A stretch of DNA of 64,000 bases from Candidatus Thermochlorobacter aerophilus (GTDB lineage: Bacteria > Bacteroidota > Chlorobiia > Chlorobiales > Thermochlorobacteraceae): positions 60,952 through 124,951 of the forward strand of contig PHFL01000060.1 in NCBI GenBank assembly GCA_002794105.1. Reading direction: 5' to 3'. The stretch's first letter is position 1, and each line of letters begins with the position of its first letter. A program made the position numbers and the translations under genes. A model generated the notes under the pieces. It searched no databases. It saw nothing but the letters and a program-made list of their open reading frames with translations, and was not told the origin of the DNA. Positions 26,771 through 34,072 of this stretch are shown here, piece after piece.

Positions 26771-27421
26771 GTGGCGTAGCAGTTGTTGGATAAATGGGTT
26801 CATGGTGCGTTCACGACCGATAGTAGTCGGCTCGCCGTGTCCGGGATAGACGCGCACATCGTCGGGCAAAGTCATCAGCCGTTCAAGCGAGCGTGTCAGG
26901 GCATGGAGGTCGCCATCGACGAAGTCCCACCTGCCAACCGAATCCTTGAAGAGCGTATCACCAGAAAAAAGCACTTTGTGTCGTGCTTCATAGAAGCATA
27001 CACCGCCAAGCGTATGTCCCGGTGTGTAGAGCACTTCAAACTCAAGTGAGCCGACTCGGAGTCGGTCACCATCTTTGAGATAGGTGCTGGCGCGTGTCGG
27101 CATAATTGGAAAGGGAATTGGGAAGGGTTCTTTGTATGGCTCGGTCAGTCGCCATTCATCACTGGAGTGAATGAGAATTGGGGCTTGCGTGGCGCGTTGG
27201 AGCGGATAGTTATCAGCAGAGTGGTCGAAATGACCATGCGTATTGAAGATGTATTCAATCCGAAAGCGCCGTGTATGAGCCTCCTGCAAAATGAGAGGCG
27301 CAGAGCCATAAGAGCAATCAATGACACAAGCCGAAGCAACGCCTTGCGCATCAGGCACGGCATCACTGACAAGGTATGCAAAAGTGTAGAGCGGTCCGCA
27401 CTCAAATCCCTTAACGAACAT
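26762..27421 (-). CDS. MBL-fold metallo-hydrolase, glyoxalase II-like
   Basis: 219-residue cytoplasmic metallo-beta-lactamase-fold hydrolase. Seen: THGHFDHSADN (HxHxDH zinc site), TPGHTLGGVCF (third histidine), FSGDTLFKDSVGRWDF (bridging aspartate) and VYPGHGEPTTIGRE. This pattern and length match the short YcbL/glyoxalase II-like group, hydrolases of thioesters such as S-lactoylglutathione analogues. ATG 27421 opens the domain directly; the frame continues upstream but without family sequence. Confidence 0.9.
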   Translation of the reverse strand: MFVKGFECGPLYTFAYLVSDAVPDAQGVASACVIDCSYGSAPLILQEAHTRRFRIEYIFNTHGHFDHSADNYPLQRATQAPILIHSSDEWRLTEPYKEPFPIPFPIMPTRASTYLKDGDRLRVGSLEFEVLYTPGHTLGGVCFYEARHKVLFSGDTLFKDSVGRWDFVDGDLHALTRSLERLMTLPDDVRVYPGHGEPTTIGRERTMNPFIQQLLRHLR

Positions 27422-27492
27422 GCTGAAAAAAGTTGAAGCAACTGCAAATTTACGGGCTGTATGTCTCAAAACTAAAATCCCTTGATAACCAA

Positions 27493-27930
27493 ATGAAAGT
27501 GTGGCTTTCTCTATGGCTGTGCTTAATGCTGCCTTTCGAGCGCAGCATAATAGATGAACGCGAGGCAATTCTTGCTGTGCTGAGGGCGCAGGTTGCCGAT
27601 TGGAACAAAGGCGATGTGCGTGCCTTTATGCAAGGCTATAAAAAGTCTGACTCGACAAAGTTCATTTCTGCAAAAGGTATTGAGCAAGGTTATGAGAAAA
27701 TTCTACAGCGCTATCTGCGTAGCTATCCAGATAAGGCGGCAATGGGCACACTGAACTTCGAGGGGCTAAGCGTGATGCTACTATCTGAAAACTATGCTGT
27801 GGTCAATGGGCAGTTTATCCTCAAGCGCCGTGCTGCCAGCGGCAATGAAGAAACACTAAGCGGATACTTTACACTGCTTTTTGAAAAAACACGCGAGGGC
27901 TGGAAAATTATTCTGGACCATACCTCATGA
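27493..27930 (+). CDS. NTF2-like (SnoaL/DUF4440-type) protein with N-terminal hydrophobic segment
   Basis: 145 residues from ATG 27493. Begins MKVWLSLWLCLMLPF, a probable signal or anchor, followed by a cone-fold NTF2-like domain: helix DEREAILAVLRAQVADWNKGDV, then GYEKILQRYLRSYP, and strands ending KIILDHTS. Such domains act as small-molecule binding or accessory modules; no catalytic residues can be assigned. It is divergent from the metallo-hydrolase gene (71 bp between starts) and followed by the second repeat block. Confidence 0.75.
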   Translation: MKVWLSLWLCLMLPFERSIIDEREAILAVLRAQVADWNKGDVRAFMQGYKKSDSTKFISAKGIEQGYEKILQRYLRSYPDKAAMGTLNFEGLSVMLLSENYAVVNGQFILKRRAASGNEETLSGYFTLLFEKTREGWKIILDHTS

Positions 27931-27949
27931 GTGCATCAAATACCACCAG

Positions 27950-28415
27950 CATCCATGCACTGGATTCCTCACTGCGTTCGGAATGACACGAAGGGGAATG
28001 CTCGGAATGACAAGAAAAGGCTTGCTATGACAAACGCCGCTGTCATGCTGAACGAAGCGTAGCGAAGTGAAGCATCCACGCTGGATTGACCTCACCCTGT
28101 CTGCTGGTGCAGACGTCCCTCTCCTTTTGCAAGGAGAGGGACAACAGGGTGAGGTTTGCTATCTCTATCTCCAATTTGTCACGCTGAACGCAGCGTAGCG
28201 AAGTGAAGCATCCATACAATCAGATTCCTCGCTATCGTTCGGAATGACACTTCGGTCTGTCATGCTGAGCGAAGCGAAGCATCCACACACGGGATTCCTC
28301 GCCGAAGCTCGGAATGACACGAAAAAGCGCTCGGGAATGAACAAAAAAAGCATGCGGCATGGCAGAAAAAAGCACTTGGAATACAAAAGACAAGTGTGGA
28401 ACAATGCAGCAAAAC
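27950..28415. repeat. Dispersed palindromic intergenic repeat block B
   Basis: Same modules as block A: GTCATGCTGAAC/GAGC...GAAGCATCC (near 28031, 28258) alternating with GGATTCCTC...CGGAATGACA. It contains an inserted 66-bp palindrome, CCTCACCCTGT...ACAGGGTGAGG (about 28089-28154), with inner stems GTCTGCTGGTGCAGAC and CCCTCTCC...GGAGAGGG. The block ends in the shared tail ACAAAAGACAAGTGTGGAAC (28385 on). A closely matching inverted copy of about 28065-28215 lies at the right end of the window. No gene is present. Confidence 0.85.
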
Positions 28416-28422
28416 TGACACT

Positions 28423-29157
28423 TCATTTGTCAGCACTACCTAAGAGCAGGCGTGCAAGTTTTGGCATTTCTGCAGCGGCGCTACCTTGATAGACTGTGAA
28501 GCCATAGAGCAAGCTCGTGGCAGGATTAGGGTCAATGAAAAACTTTTTTGGTGTATCAGCAAAGAGCGTAAGCAATCCAGCTGCAGGATAGACTTGTGCA
28601 GAAGTGCCGATGCCGATGAACACTTCTGCAGTGGCGATTAATTCTTCCAGATAGTCATGGCGCATATCGACGGCTTCACCGAACCAGACCACGTCGGGGC
28701 GAAGTTGTCCGCCGCACTTCGGGCAGCGGTCACCCAACTGAATTGGTTTGGTAATCGGGGACTTGAAGTCACATCGGAACCGTGGGTCGCCATCGGCGAA
28801 AATGTCGTAGTGCCATTCGCATTTTTGCATATCGGCGCGCCCATGCAGGTGCCAGACGGTTTGGCAGCCGGCCTGTTCCAGAAGACTATCAATATTCTGT
28901 GTGATGTTGATAACCTCATATTTTTGCTCTAAGCTAGCAATGGCATAGTGTGCGGCATTTGGCTGGCAAGCTTTGTATTTTCTGAAACGCTCGGCATAAA
29001 AATCCAGCACCAGTTTGGGATTGCGCCGCCAGCCCTCGGGCGATGCCACATCCTCGATGCGAAAGTTTTCCCATAAGCCGCCGCTGTCACGAAAAGTAGG
29101 AATTCCACTTTCGGCAGAAAGTCCAGCCCCGCTGAAAATGACAATCCTTGGCTTCAT
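28423..29157 (-). CDS. NAD-dependent protein deacylase (sirtuin)
   Basis: Sir2-family deacetylase/desuccinylase, 244 residues, cytoplasmic. Seen: NAD-binding FSGAGLSAESGIPTFRDSGG at the N-terminus, TQNIDSLLEQAG, catalytic histidine in HLHGRAD, and zinc cysteines KCEW, RFRC and CPKCGG. FYAERFRKY has the Tyr-x2-Arg spacing used by CobB/SIRT5-type enzymes to bind acidic acyl groups, so desuccinylase activity is possible. ATG 29157 is chosen at the start of the domain. One target class in bacteria is acetyl-CoA synthetase at the very lysine that the ACS-like protein at 13522 lacks. Confidence 0.93.
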   Translation of the reverse strand: MKPRIVIFSGAGLSAESGIPTFRDSGGLWENFRIEDVASPEGWRRNPKLVLDFYAERFRKYKACQPNAAHYAIASLEQKYEVINITQNIDSLLEQAGCQTVWHLHGRADMQKCEWHYDIFADGDPRFRCDFKSPITKPIQLGDRCPKCGGQLRPDVVWFGEAVDMRHDYLEELIATAEVFIGIGTSAQVYPAAGLLTLFADTPKKFFIDPNPATSLLYGFTVYQGSAAAEMPKLARLLLGSADK

Positions 29158-29456
29158 AGATAGTCGGTTTTGAAAAAGTGCTAAGCGACAAACTATTGTG
29201 GAGCAGTGCTGCTCCAGCAAAGCAAATTTACGCCTAAATACGGAGCTTAACGTTATTGTGGCGCTTTGCATCTGCGGTAACATCGAAGAAAGCCTGCTAG
29301 GAAAGTCAAAAAATGAACAAGTATCAAGGGGCGTGGCAGTGAAGGCAAAACTTAGCTTGATGCTTGAAGCAAATTTCGCTAAATTTCATCGAGATATAGA
29401 GTTCAGTAGTACACCATGCAGTGCTCTTTTTAGAATGAGGAAATTCTTGATGGCAG
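29158..29456. other. Intergenic region between the sirtuin and downstream plus-strand genes
   Basis: About 300 bp with divergent promoter potential. A long frame runs through it on the plus strand (from 29198), but its composition does not look coding and no family sequence is seen. GAGGA at 29437-29441 is a possible ribosome-binding site for the small frame that follows. Confidence 0.45.
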
Positions 29457-29639
29457 ATGGGCTTTCTATTCTACATTACGGATTTTTGGTATTGGCGCTG
29501 GCGAGAGCTGCTGGCGCGCATTCCGGGCTTGGTTCATCAAAAGAGTTTTCTGCAAACGTACTACGTGAATTTCTATTTCGTCATCACAGATGTTCCACTG
29601 CTGCGGCGGCTAGGACGGATGATTGAGCAACTGGCTTGA
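29457..29639 (+). CDS. Possible small aromatic, arginine-rich protein
   Basis: Not recognised. 60 residues, MGFLFYITDFWYWRWRE at the start and PLLRRLGRMIEQLA at the end; amphipathic with many Trp, Tyr, Phe and Arg and codon use like neighbouring genes. It ends 17 bp before ATG 29656 of the hydrolase gene and could be co-transcribed with it and bchG. A GAGGA lies 15 bases before the ATG, further than ideal. It might be a membrane-surface peptide or the remnant of a longer gene; a competing frame (ATG 29450) overlaps it. Confidence 0.35.
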   Translation: MGFLFYITDFWYWRWRELLARIPGLVHQKSFLQTYYVNFYFVITDVPLLRRLGRMIEQLA

Positions 29640-29655
29640 GACATTACTACAGTCA

Positions 29656-30570
29656 ATGATGCAGCTCTTGACAAGGCGATGCAAGCTCTACTATGAGGAT
29701 AGTGCCGAGCGTTTCCCAGAGCACTATAGCAAGCCTGCAGTGCTCTTTATCAATGGCTGGGCATTGTCGGGGCGATACTGGCAACCCACCATTGAGGAGC
29801 TCAGGCACGATTGCCGTTGTGTAACCTTCGACCAAGCGGGCACAGGGCGCACACAATTTCATGAGGTCAAACCGCCATTTACAATTGAAGGGTTTGCCGA
29901 AGAAGCCAGCGACCTCATTGAACACTTGCAACTTGGCGTAGATGCACCGCTGCATATTGTGGGGCATTCTATGGGAGGAATGGTTGCGGCGGAGGTGTTT
30001 CGTCGGCAACGTGCACGGGCGACCACTCTGACCATCATTGCCTGTGGCATCTTTGAATATGGTGCCCTCGAATTGCGCCTGCAAATGAAAATGCTGAGCG
30101 CCTTTATCCATGCGACCATGAAAGCCAAAAAATTGTTCAAGCTGGCACCACTAAAACAGGCTTTCATTGCAAAAGCAACTGCACGCCCGATTCCGAAGCA
30201 GTATGAGGACATTCTGATTGAAGACTTCCTAACTGTAGACGATGAAGCGGCAATAGCTGTAGGCACATTCTCCTTGCGACCGGATATTTCACTTGCCTAC
30301 ATCGAAAACCTGCTCTCGGTCGAAGCACCAATGTGCCTAATCGTTGGCGACAAGGACAAGACCATCCCACCTATTGGCATGAGCATCCTTTTTGAACGGC
30401 GCAAAGCTGTATCAAAAGCGCCAACAACACTGGTGCGATTTCCAACACTGGGACACCTGCCCATGCTGGAAGATACACCTGCATTTGCCGCAGCCATGCG
30501 TCAATATGTTCTAAACCCGGCACAAACAACTGCACAGACAGCAGTTTTCAAAACATCTGAAAAGGTGTAA
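29656..30570 (+). CDS. Alpha/beta hydrolase
   Basis: 304-residue alpha/beta hydrolase-fold protein. Nucleophile Ser105 in VGHSMGGMVAAEV, oxyanion-loop FINGWALSGRYW, acid in LIVGDKDKTIPP, and His in LGHLPMLEDTP. No signal peptide. The substrate cannot be deduced. It lies 99 bp upstream of bchG on the same strand. In several phototrophs an alpha/beta hydrolase (BchO) is encoded with bacteriochlorophyll genes, but no BchO-specific feature was recognised here, so this is only a context hint. Start alternatives: ATG 29656 or 29659. Confidence 0.85.
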   Translation: MMQLLTRRCKLYYEDSAERFPEHYSKPAVLFINGWALSGRYWQPTIEELRHDCRCVTFDQAGTGRTQFHEVKPPFTIEGFAEEASDLIEHLQLGVDAPLHIVGHSMGGMVAAEVFRRQRARATTLTIIACGIFEYGALELRLQMKMLSAFIHATMKAKKLFKLAPLKQAFIAKATARPIPKQYEDILIEDFLTVDDEAAIAVGTFSLRPDISLAYIENLLSVEAPMCLIVGDKDKTIPPIGMSILFERRKAVSKAPTTLVRFPTLGHLPMLEDTPAFAAAMRQYVLNPAQTTAQTAVFKTSEKV

Positions 30571-30669
30571 CTTAAAACACGCAAAGAAAAGGATGTTGGT
30601 CTTCTAAACATTAACTTGAAGCAAGTTTCTCGTTAAGAATTCTGCTCGTTTAGAGCGCCTGTATTCTGT

Positions 30670-31683
30670 ATGAGTATGAGTTCCACAACATTTGAATCGC
30701 TCCCAGCACTGTCAGAAGATGCCAAAGCCATACTGCAACTGGAAATTCAGCGTGCAGGCATAGATGAAGAGCGGTTGCGCAAAATTCAAATTGCATTGCA
30801 AAATGTCAACCGCGAAGGCTGGCGCTTGGATGTGCGTGCCATTCCACGGCTAATGAAACCTGTAACATGGTTCCCGCCGATGTGGGCATTTCTATGCGGA
30901 GCTGTGGCAACAGGAGCAGACCTGATTGAAAACTGGCATATTGTGCTGGCAGGATTGATTCTTGCTGGTCCGCTGATGTGTGCCATGTCGCAGACGATGA
31001 ATGACTATTTTGACCGCGAAGTCGATGCCATTAATGAACCTGACCGCCCTATCCCATCTGGACTTATTTCAAAATCGGCAAGCTGGATTGTTACGCTAAC
31101 CCTGATTGGATTGGCATTTCTTCTCTCCTATTGGATTCACCCGTATGTGCTACTGATTTCTGTCATTAGTGTGCTCATGTCGTTTGTGTATTCAGCACCG
31201 CCGCTGCGAGCCAAGAACAATGGCTGGTTTGGTAACTTAGTCGTGGGCTTGGCTTATGAAGGCGTGGCATGGCTCACAGGTGGCTTTGCCTTGACAAAGG
31301 GAATTCCGCATGCCGAATCGCTAGCATTAGCACTAATTTTTTCACTTGGGGCACATGGCATCATGACCCTCAACGACTTTAAGTCCGTGGTAGGCGATAA
31401 AATTCGCAATGTTAAATCTATTCCTGTTCAACTTGGTGAAAAGCGAGCAGTGCTACTGGCATGCGCGGTGATGAATGCTGCACAAGTGACGGCAATTGCC
31501 ATTCTTTTTGTCAAAACACAGTACATTGCTGCCGTGATTGCTTTGGTGCTACTGTTTATCCAGCAACCCATGCAAAGCCTCTTGATTCGTGAGCCAAAAG
31601 AGCGTGCCATTTGGTATAACTCCTTTGGCACCTTGCTCTATGTGCTCTCTATGATGGTTGGTGCGATTGGAGTTCGTCCGTAG
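30670..31683 (+). CDS. bchG: Bacteriochlorophyll synthase (UbiA-type prenyltransferase)
   Basis: Esterifies (bacterio)chlorophyllide a with the prenyl tail, the last step in making the reaction-centre pigment; integral inner-membrane protein. Seen: LMKPVTWFPPMWAFLCGAV, the ChlG/BchG opening; first Asp-rich site NDYFDREVDAINEPDRPIPSG; YSAPPLRAKNNGWFGN; second Asp-rich region GIMTLNDFKSVVGDK; and about eight or nine hydrophobic helices. An N-terminal extension of about 55 hydrophilic residues precedes the membrane part. The BchG motifs distinguish it from BchK (BChl c) and from quinone prenyltransferases with good but not absolute certainty. Its 3' end overlaps the cysteine desulfurase gene by 35 bp tail to tail. 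Confidence 0.93.
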   Translation: MSMSSTTFESLPALSEDAKAILQLEIQRAGIDEERLRKIQIALQNVNREGWRLDVRAIPRLMKPVTWFPPMWAFLCGAVATGADLIENWHIVLAGLILAGPLMCAMSQTMNDYFDREVDAINEPDRPIPSGLISKSASWIVTLTLIGLAFLLSYWIHPYVLLISVISVLMSFVYSAPPLRAKNNGWFGNLVVGLAYEGVAWLTGGFALTKGIPHAESLALALIFSLGAHGIMTLNDFKSVVGDKIRNVKSIPVQLGEKRAVLLACAVMNAAQVTAIAILFVKTQYIAAVIALVLLFIQQPMQSLLIREPKERAIWYNSFGTLLYVLSMMVGAIGVRP

Positions 31684-32869
31684 CCGTGCTTGAAGTCGAA
31701 AGCAATCGCTTGACAACTGTAGCAGTGCGCTCTGCTGCCTCTGCCACTTCCGCTATGGTATTAAACTTCGAGAACGAAAACCGAACACTGGCTCGTGCCT
31801 CTTGTTCGCTCTTGCCTAAAGCAAGAAGAACATGCGAGGGTTTCTCCGTCCCGCTAGTGCAGGCACTGCCGCTGGAGACCGCCACACCAGAAGCATCTAA
31901 CGCCAAAATCAAGACATCTGCTGCCATCTTGCGCGACGGATTGAGCGCAAAAGTCAAATTCAAAATATGTGGCAAAGCATAGGTGGCATGGCCATTAACT
32001 TCAAAATCTATGTGATGTTGTTCTAACCGACTAAGAAAAGTCTCGCGCAAGGTGTGAATGTGTGAGGTGGTATCAGCCGCTGATGCAGTAGCCAACTGCA
32101 AGGCTTCTGCAAGCATAAACGCAAAAGCATAATTTTCTGTGCCTGCTCGGCGGTTACGCTCATGGCTGCCGCCGTGTAGTAGTGGCTCAATTGGAACACC
32201 TTGACGAATGTATAGAACCCCAACCCCCTTAGGTCCATGGAACTTGTGCCCAGAAATTGCCAGCATATCTACACCCCATGCTTTGGCGTGAATTGGCAGT
32301 TTTCCAGCGGTTTGCACGGCATCAGTGTGGAAGAATGCGCCATACTCTTTGCAAAGATGCGCAATGTCTTCTATGGGATTGATGTTGCCAAGTTCGTTAT
32401 TGGCGTGCATGATGGAGACAAGCGTGGCGGTTTGGCTATCGCTGTGGCGTAACATGCTTTTCAGACTTTCCAGATTGAGTGTGCCGCGCCTGTCGTGTTC
32501 CACAAAGAGGAGCGATGCTCCGAAAAACTTTTTAATCCATGCCAAACTCTCCAGCACAGCCTTGTGCTCCAACTGCGAACTGATGATGCGGAAAGGGCGC
32601 TTAGCTTGCGCCATTGCAAATGCAAACCCTTTGAGTGCAAAATTGTTGGCTTCCGTGCCGCCTGATGTGAAGAAAATTTCAGAAGGGGAAGCACCTAAGA
32701 GCGTTGCAACGCGCTCACGAGCGTCTTCCAAAATGTTCTTGGTAAATTGTCCGAACGCATGGATTGAAGCGGCGTTGCCAAAGTGTGTGGTAAAGTAAGG
32801 TTGGGCTTTCTCCCATACTTGCGGCTCTAATGCCGTGGTCGAGGCATTGTCAAGATAAATTCGTTTCAT
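31649..32869 (-). CDS. Cysteine desulfurase (NifS/IscS family)
   Basis: PLP enzyme that takes sulfur from cysteine for Fe-S clusters or tRNA thiolation; 406 residues. Seen: YLDNASTTALEP, SGGTEANNFALKG, HTDAVQTAGKLPI, PLP lysine in SGHKFHGPKGVGVLY, RRAGTENYA, and the active cysteine in SSGSACTSG, placing it in the class I NifS/IscS branch. No IscU or other Fe-S assembly gene is adjacent. The last dozen codons lie opposite the end of bchG. Confidence 0.93.
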   Translation of the reverse strand: MKRIYLDNASTTALEPQVWEKAQPYFTTHFGNAASIHAFGQFTKNILEDARERVATLLGASPSEIFFTSGGTEANNFALKGFAFAMAQAKRPFRIISSQLEHKAVLESLAWIKKFFGASLLFVEHDRRGTLNLESLKSMLRHSDSQTATLVSIMHANNELGNINPIEDIAHLCKEYGAFFHTDAVQTAGKLPIHAKAWGVDMLAISGHKFHGPKGVGVLYIRQGVPIEPLLHGGSHERNRRAGTENYAFAFMLAEALQLATASAADTTSHIHTLRETFLSRLEQHHIDFEVNGHATYALPHILNLTFALNPSRKMAADVLILALDASGVAVSSGSACTSGTEKPSHVLLALGKSEQEARASVRFSFSKFNTIAEVAEAAERTATVVKRLLSTSSTATDELQSHQPS

Positions 32870-32937
32870 GATGCGCAGAGTGTCATGGCTTCATAGTTTA
32901 ACATCTGTAATTGCTGCAATCGTTCAGGATTTTGACC

Positions 32938-33915
32938 TTAGAAACGCACCTGCAAGGTTGCCTGTGGCATCAGTGCCCCCGTGAGAGGGTCTGGTATCAT
33001 TTCCATCGTGGCTCTGAAGCGTCGATTGTATTCATTTGTGGCTAAAACAGCATCCACAACGCTAAGGATGTGATTGAGAATGATGAAATACGACACCGTC
33101 GTTGCGCGATTCAAAATATCATTGAATTCTTTGCGCCGAATGCCATAACTCAGAAAATGCTGACTGGCGGGCGGAAAGCTATTGCTAAGTTGGCGCGTGT
33201 CGAAGTCATCCCACCCAATCGCGTATTCACTGTATTTGCCAATAAGCTCATAGTATTGCTGCGACCCAAATGGCGAAAGCGTGTGTGAAAAGGTTGCGCC
33301 ATTGGCAAAAACAGCTTGTCGCTCAAAAGCATTGAGAAAGCGGTAATCATGCTTGCGAATCTCATCGAGGCGAGAAGCAGAACCCAACTCTTGGGCAAGA
33401 TTACGCAATTGTGCATTGGGATGCTCACGAAAAATTTGTGCTAGGCGACTGGCGTAGCGCACGGCACTCCAGCGCGAAAGTCCATCATTGAGGTCAGAAG
33501 GAGCATCTGCAAAGGCTTTATACTCCAGCGCGGCACGATTGCCACGGTCAAGAAATTGTAGGTGAAGTGCCCAAAGCACAACTTCCAGTGCTAAAAATAG
33601 ACCGGCGCGTAGGTAATTTTCCGCGTAAAATTCCCCTGCTCCGGGCAAAATAGCAGAAAATGCCCCAGCCAGCACAGGCGAACGCTGACCGCCGAAAGTA
33701 GAAGCTGCGCTGGTCTCATCAAGTTGATGATATAGAGCGTAAATACGCTCGCCTTGCAATTGGCGCTGAAAGCGAAGCTCAGCATGATAACAGGCATGCA
33801 GCGTAGAATCATTAAATACCTTCAGGTGCATGCGCTCTTGCGCAAGAAGTGCGCCCGCTGACAAGACACACGGCAGACAAAGCGCAAACACACTTGCTAA
33901 AGACTTCAAAAACAT
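32938..33915 (-). CDS. Exported protein with DUF5683-like segment
   Basis: 325 residues with an N-terminal signal peptide (FALCLPCVLSAGALLAQ). The segment SPVLAGAFSAILPGAGEFYAENYLRAGLFLALE (residues about 78-110) resembles the DUF5683 pattern (small-residue-rich double hydrophobic hairpin) common in Bacteroidota and Chlorobiota envelope proteins. A second hydrophobic stretch near 270-290 (YFIILNHILSVVDAVLATN) also fits that layout, with a long hydrophilic insert between. Function unknown. Upstream 33916-34072 shows no convincing gene. Confidence 0.7.
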   Translation of the reverse strand: MFLKSLASVFALCLPCVLSAGALLAQERMHLKVFNDSTLHACYHAELRFQRQLQGERIYALYHQLDETSAASTFGGQRSPVLAGAFSAILPGAGEFYAENYLRAGLFLALEVVLWALHLQFLDRGNRAALEYKAFADAPSDLNDGLSRWSAVRYASRLAQIFREHPNAQLRNLAQELGSASRLDEIRKHDYRFLNAFERQAVFANGATFSHTLSPFGSQQYYELIGKYSEYAIGWDDFDTRQLSNSFPPASQHFLSYGIRRKEFNDILNRATTVSYFIILNHILSVVDAVLATNEYNRRFRATMEMIPDPLTGALMPQATLQVRF

Positions 33916-34072
33916 CGTGCAGGAAACTCAAATCTTTTTTGAAAAGGACCAGCGGCAAAAGATACAAAATGTCAAGGCAAGACTGCTCGTTGAGACCAAG
34001 AAAGAGCTCCCCAAGAAGAATGGCGATGAGAAAAGAAACAGACAAGCATAGATGTGCAAACTGCCGGTAACC

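Noticed and set aside
27950..28415. CRISPR array
   Set aside because: Repeats vary in length, alternate in orientation and have no regular spacers; they are palindromic intergenic modules.
29198..29626. 142-codon plus-strand frame before the hydrolase
   Set aside because: Composition is not coding-like over most of its length, and the 3' part conflicts with the more plausible frame starting at 29457.
31649..31683. Possible fusion or frameshift at the bchG/cysteine desulfurase junction
   Set aside because: The genes are on opposite strands and simply overlap by 35 bp at their 3' ends; both C-termini look normal.
33812..34045. Hydrophobic 77-codon frame between the DUF5683-like gene and feoB, considered as a FeoC-like or Cys-rich FeoB-associated protein
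   Set aside because: No ribosome-binding site, TTG start, heavy overlap with the signal-peptide region of the neighbouring gene and no family motif.
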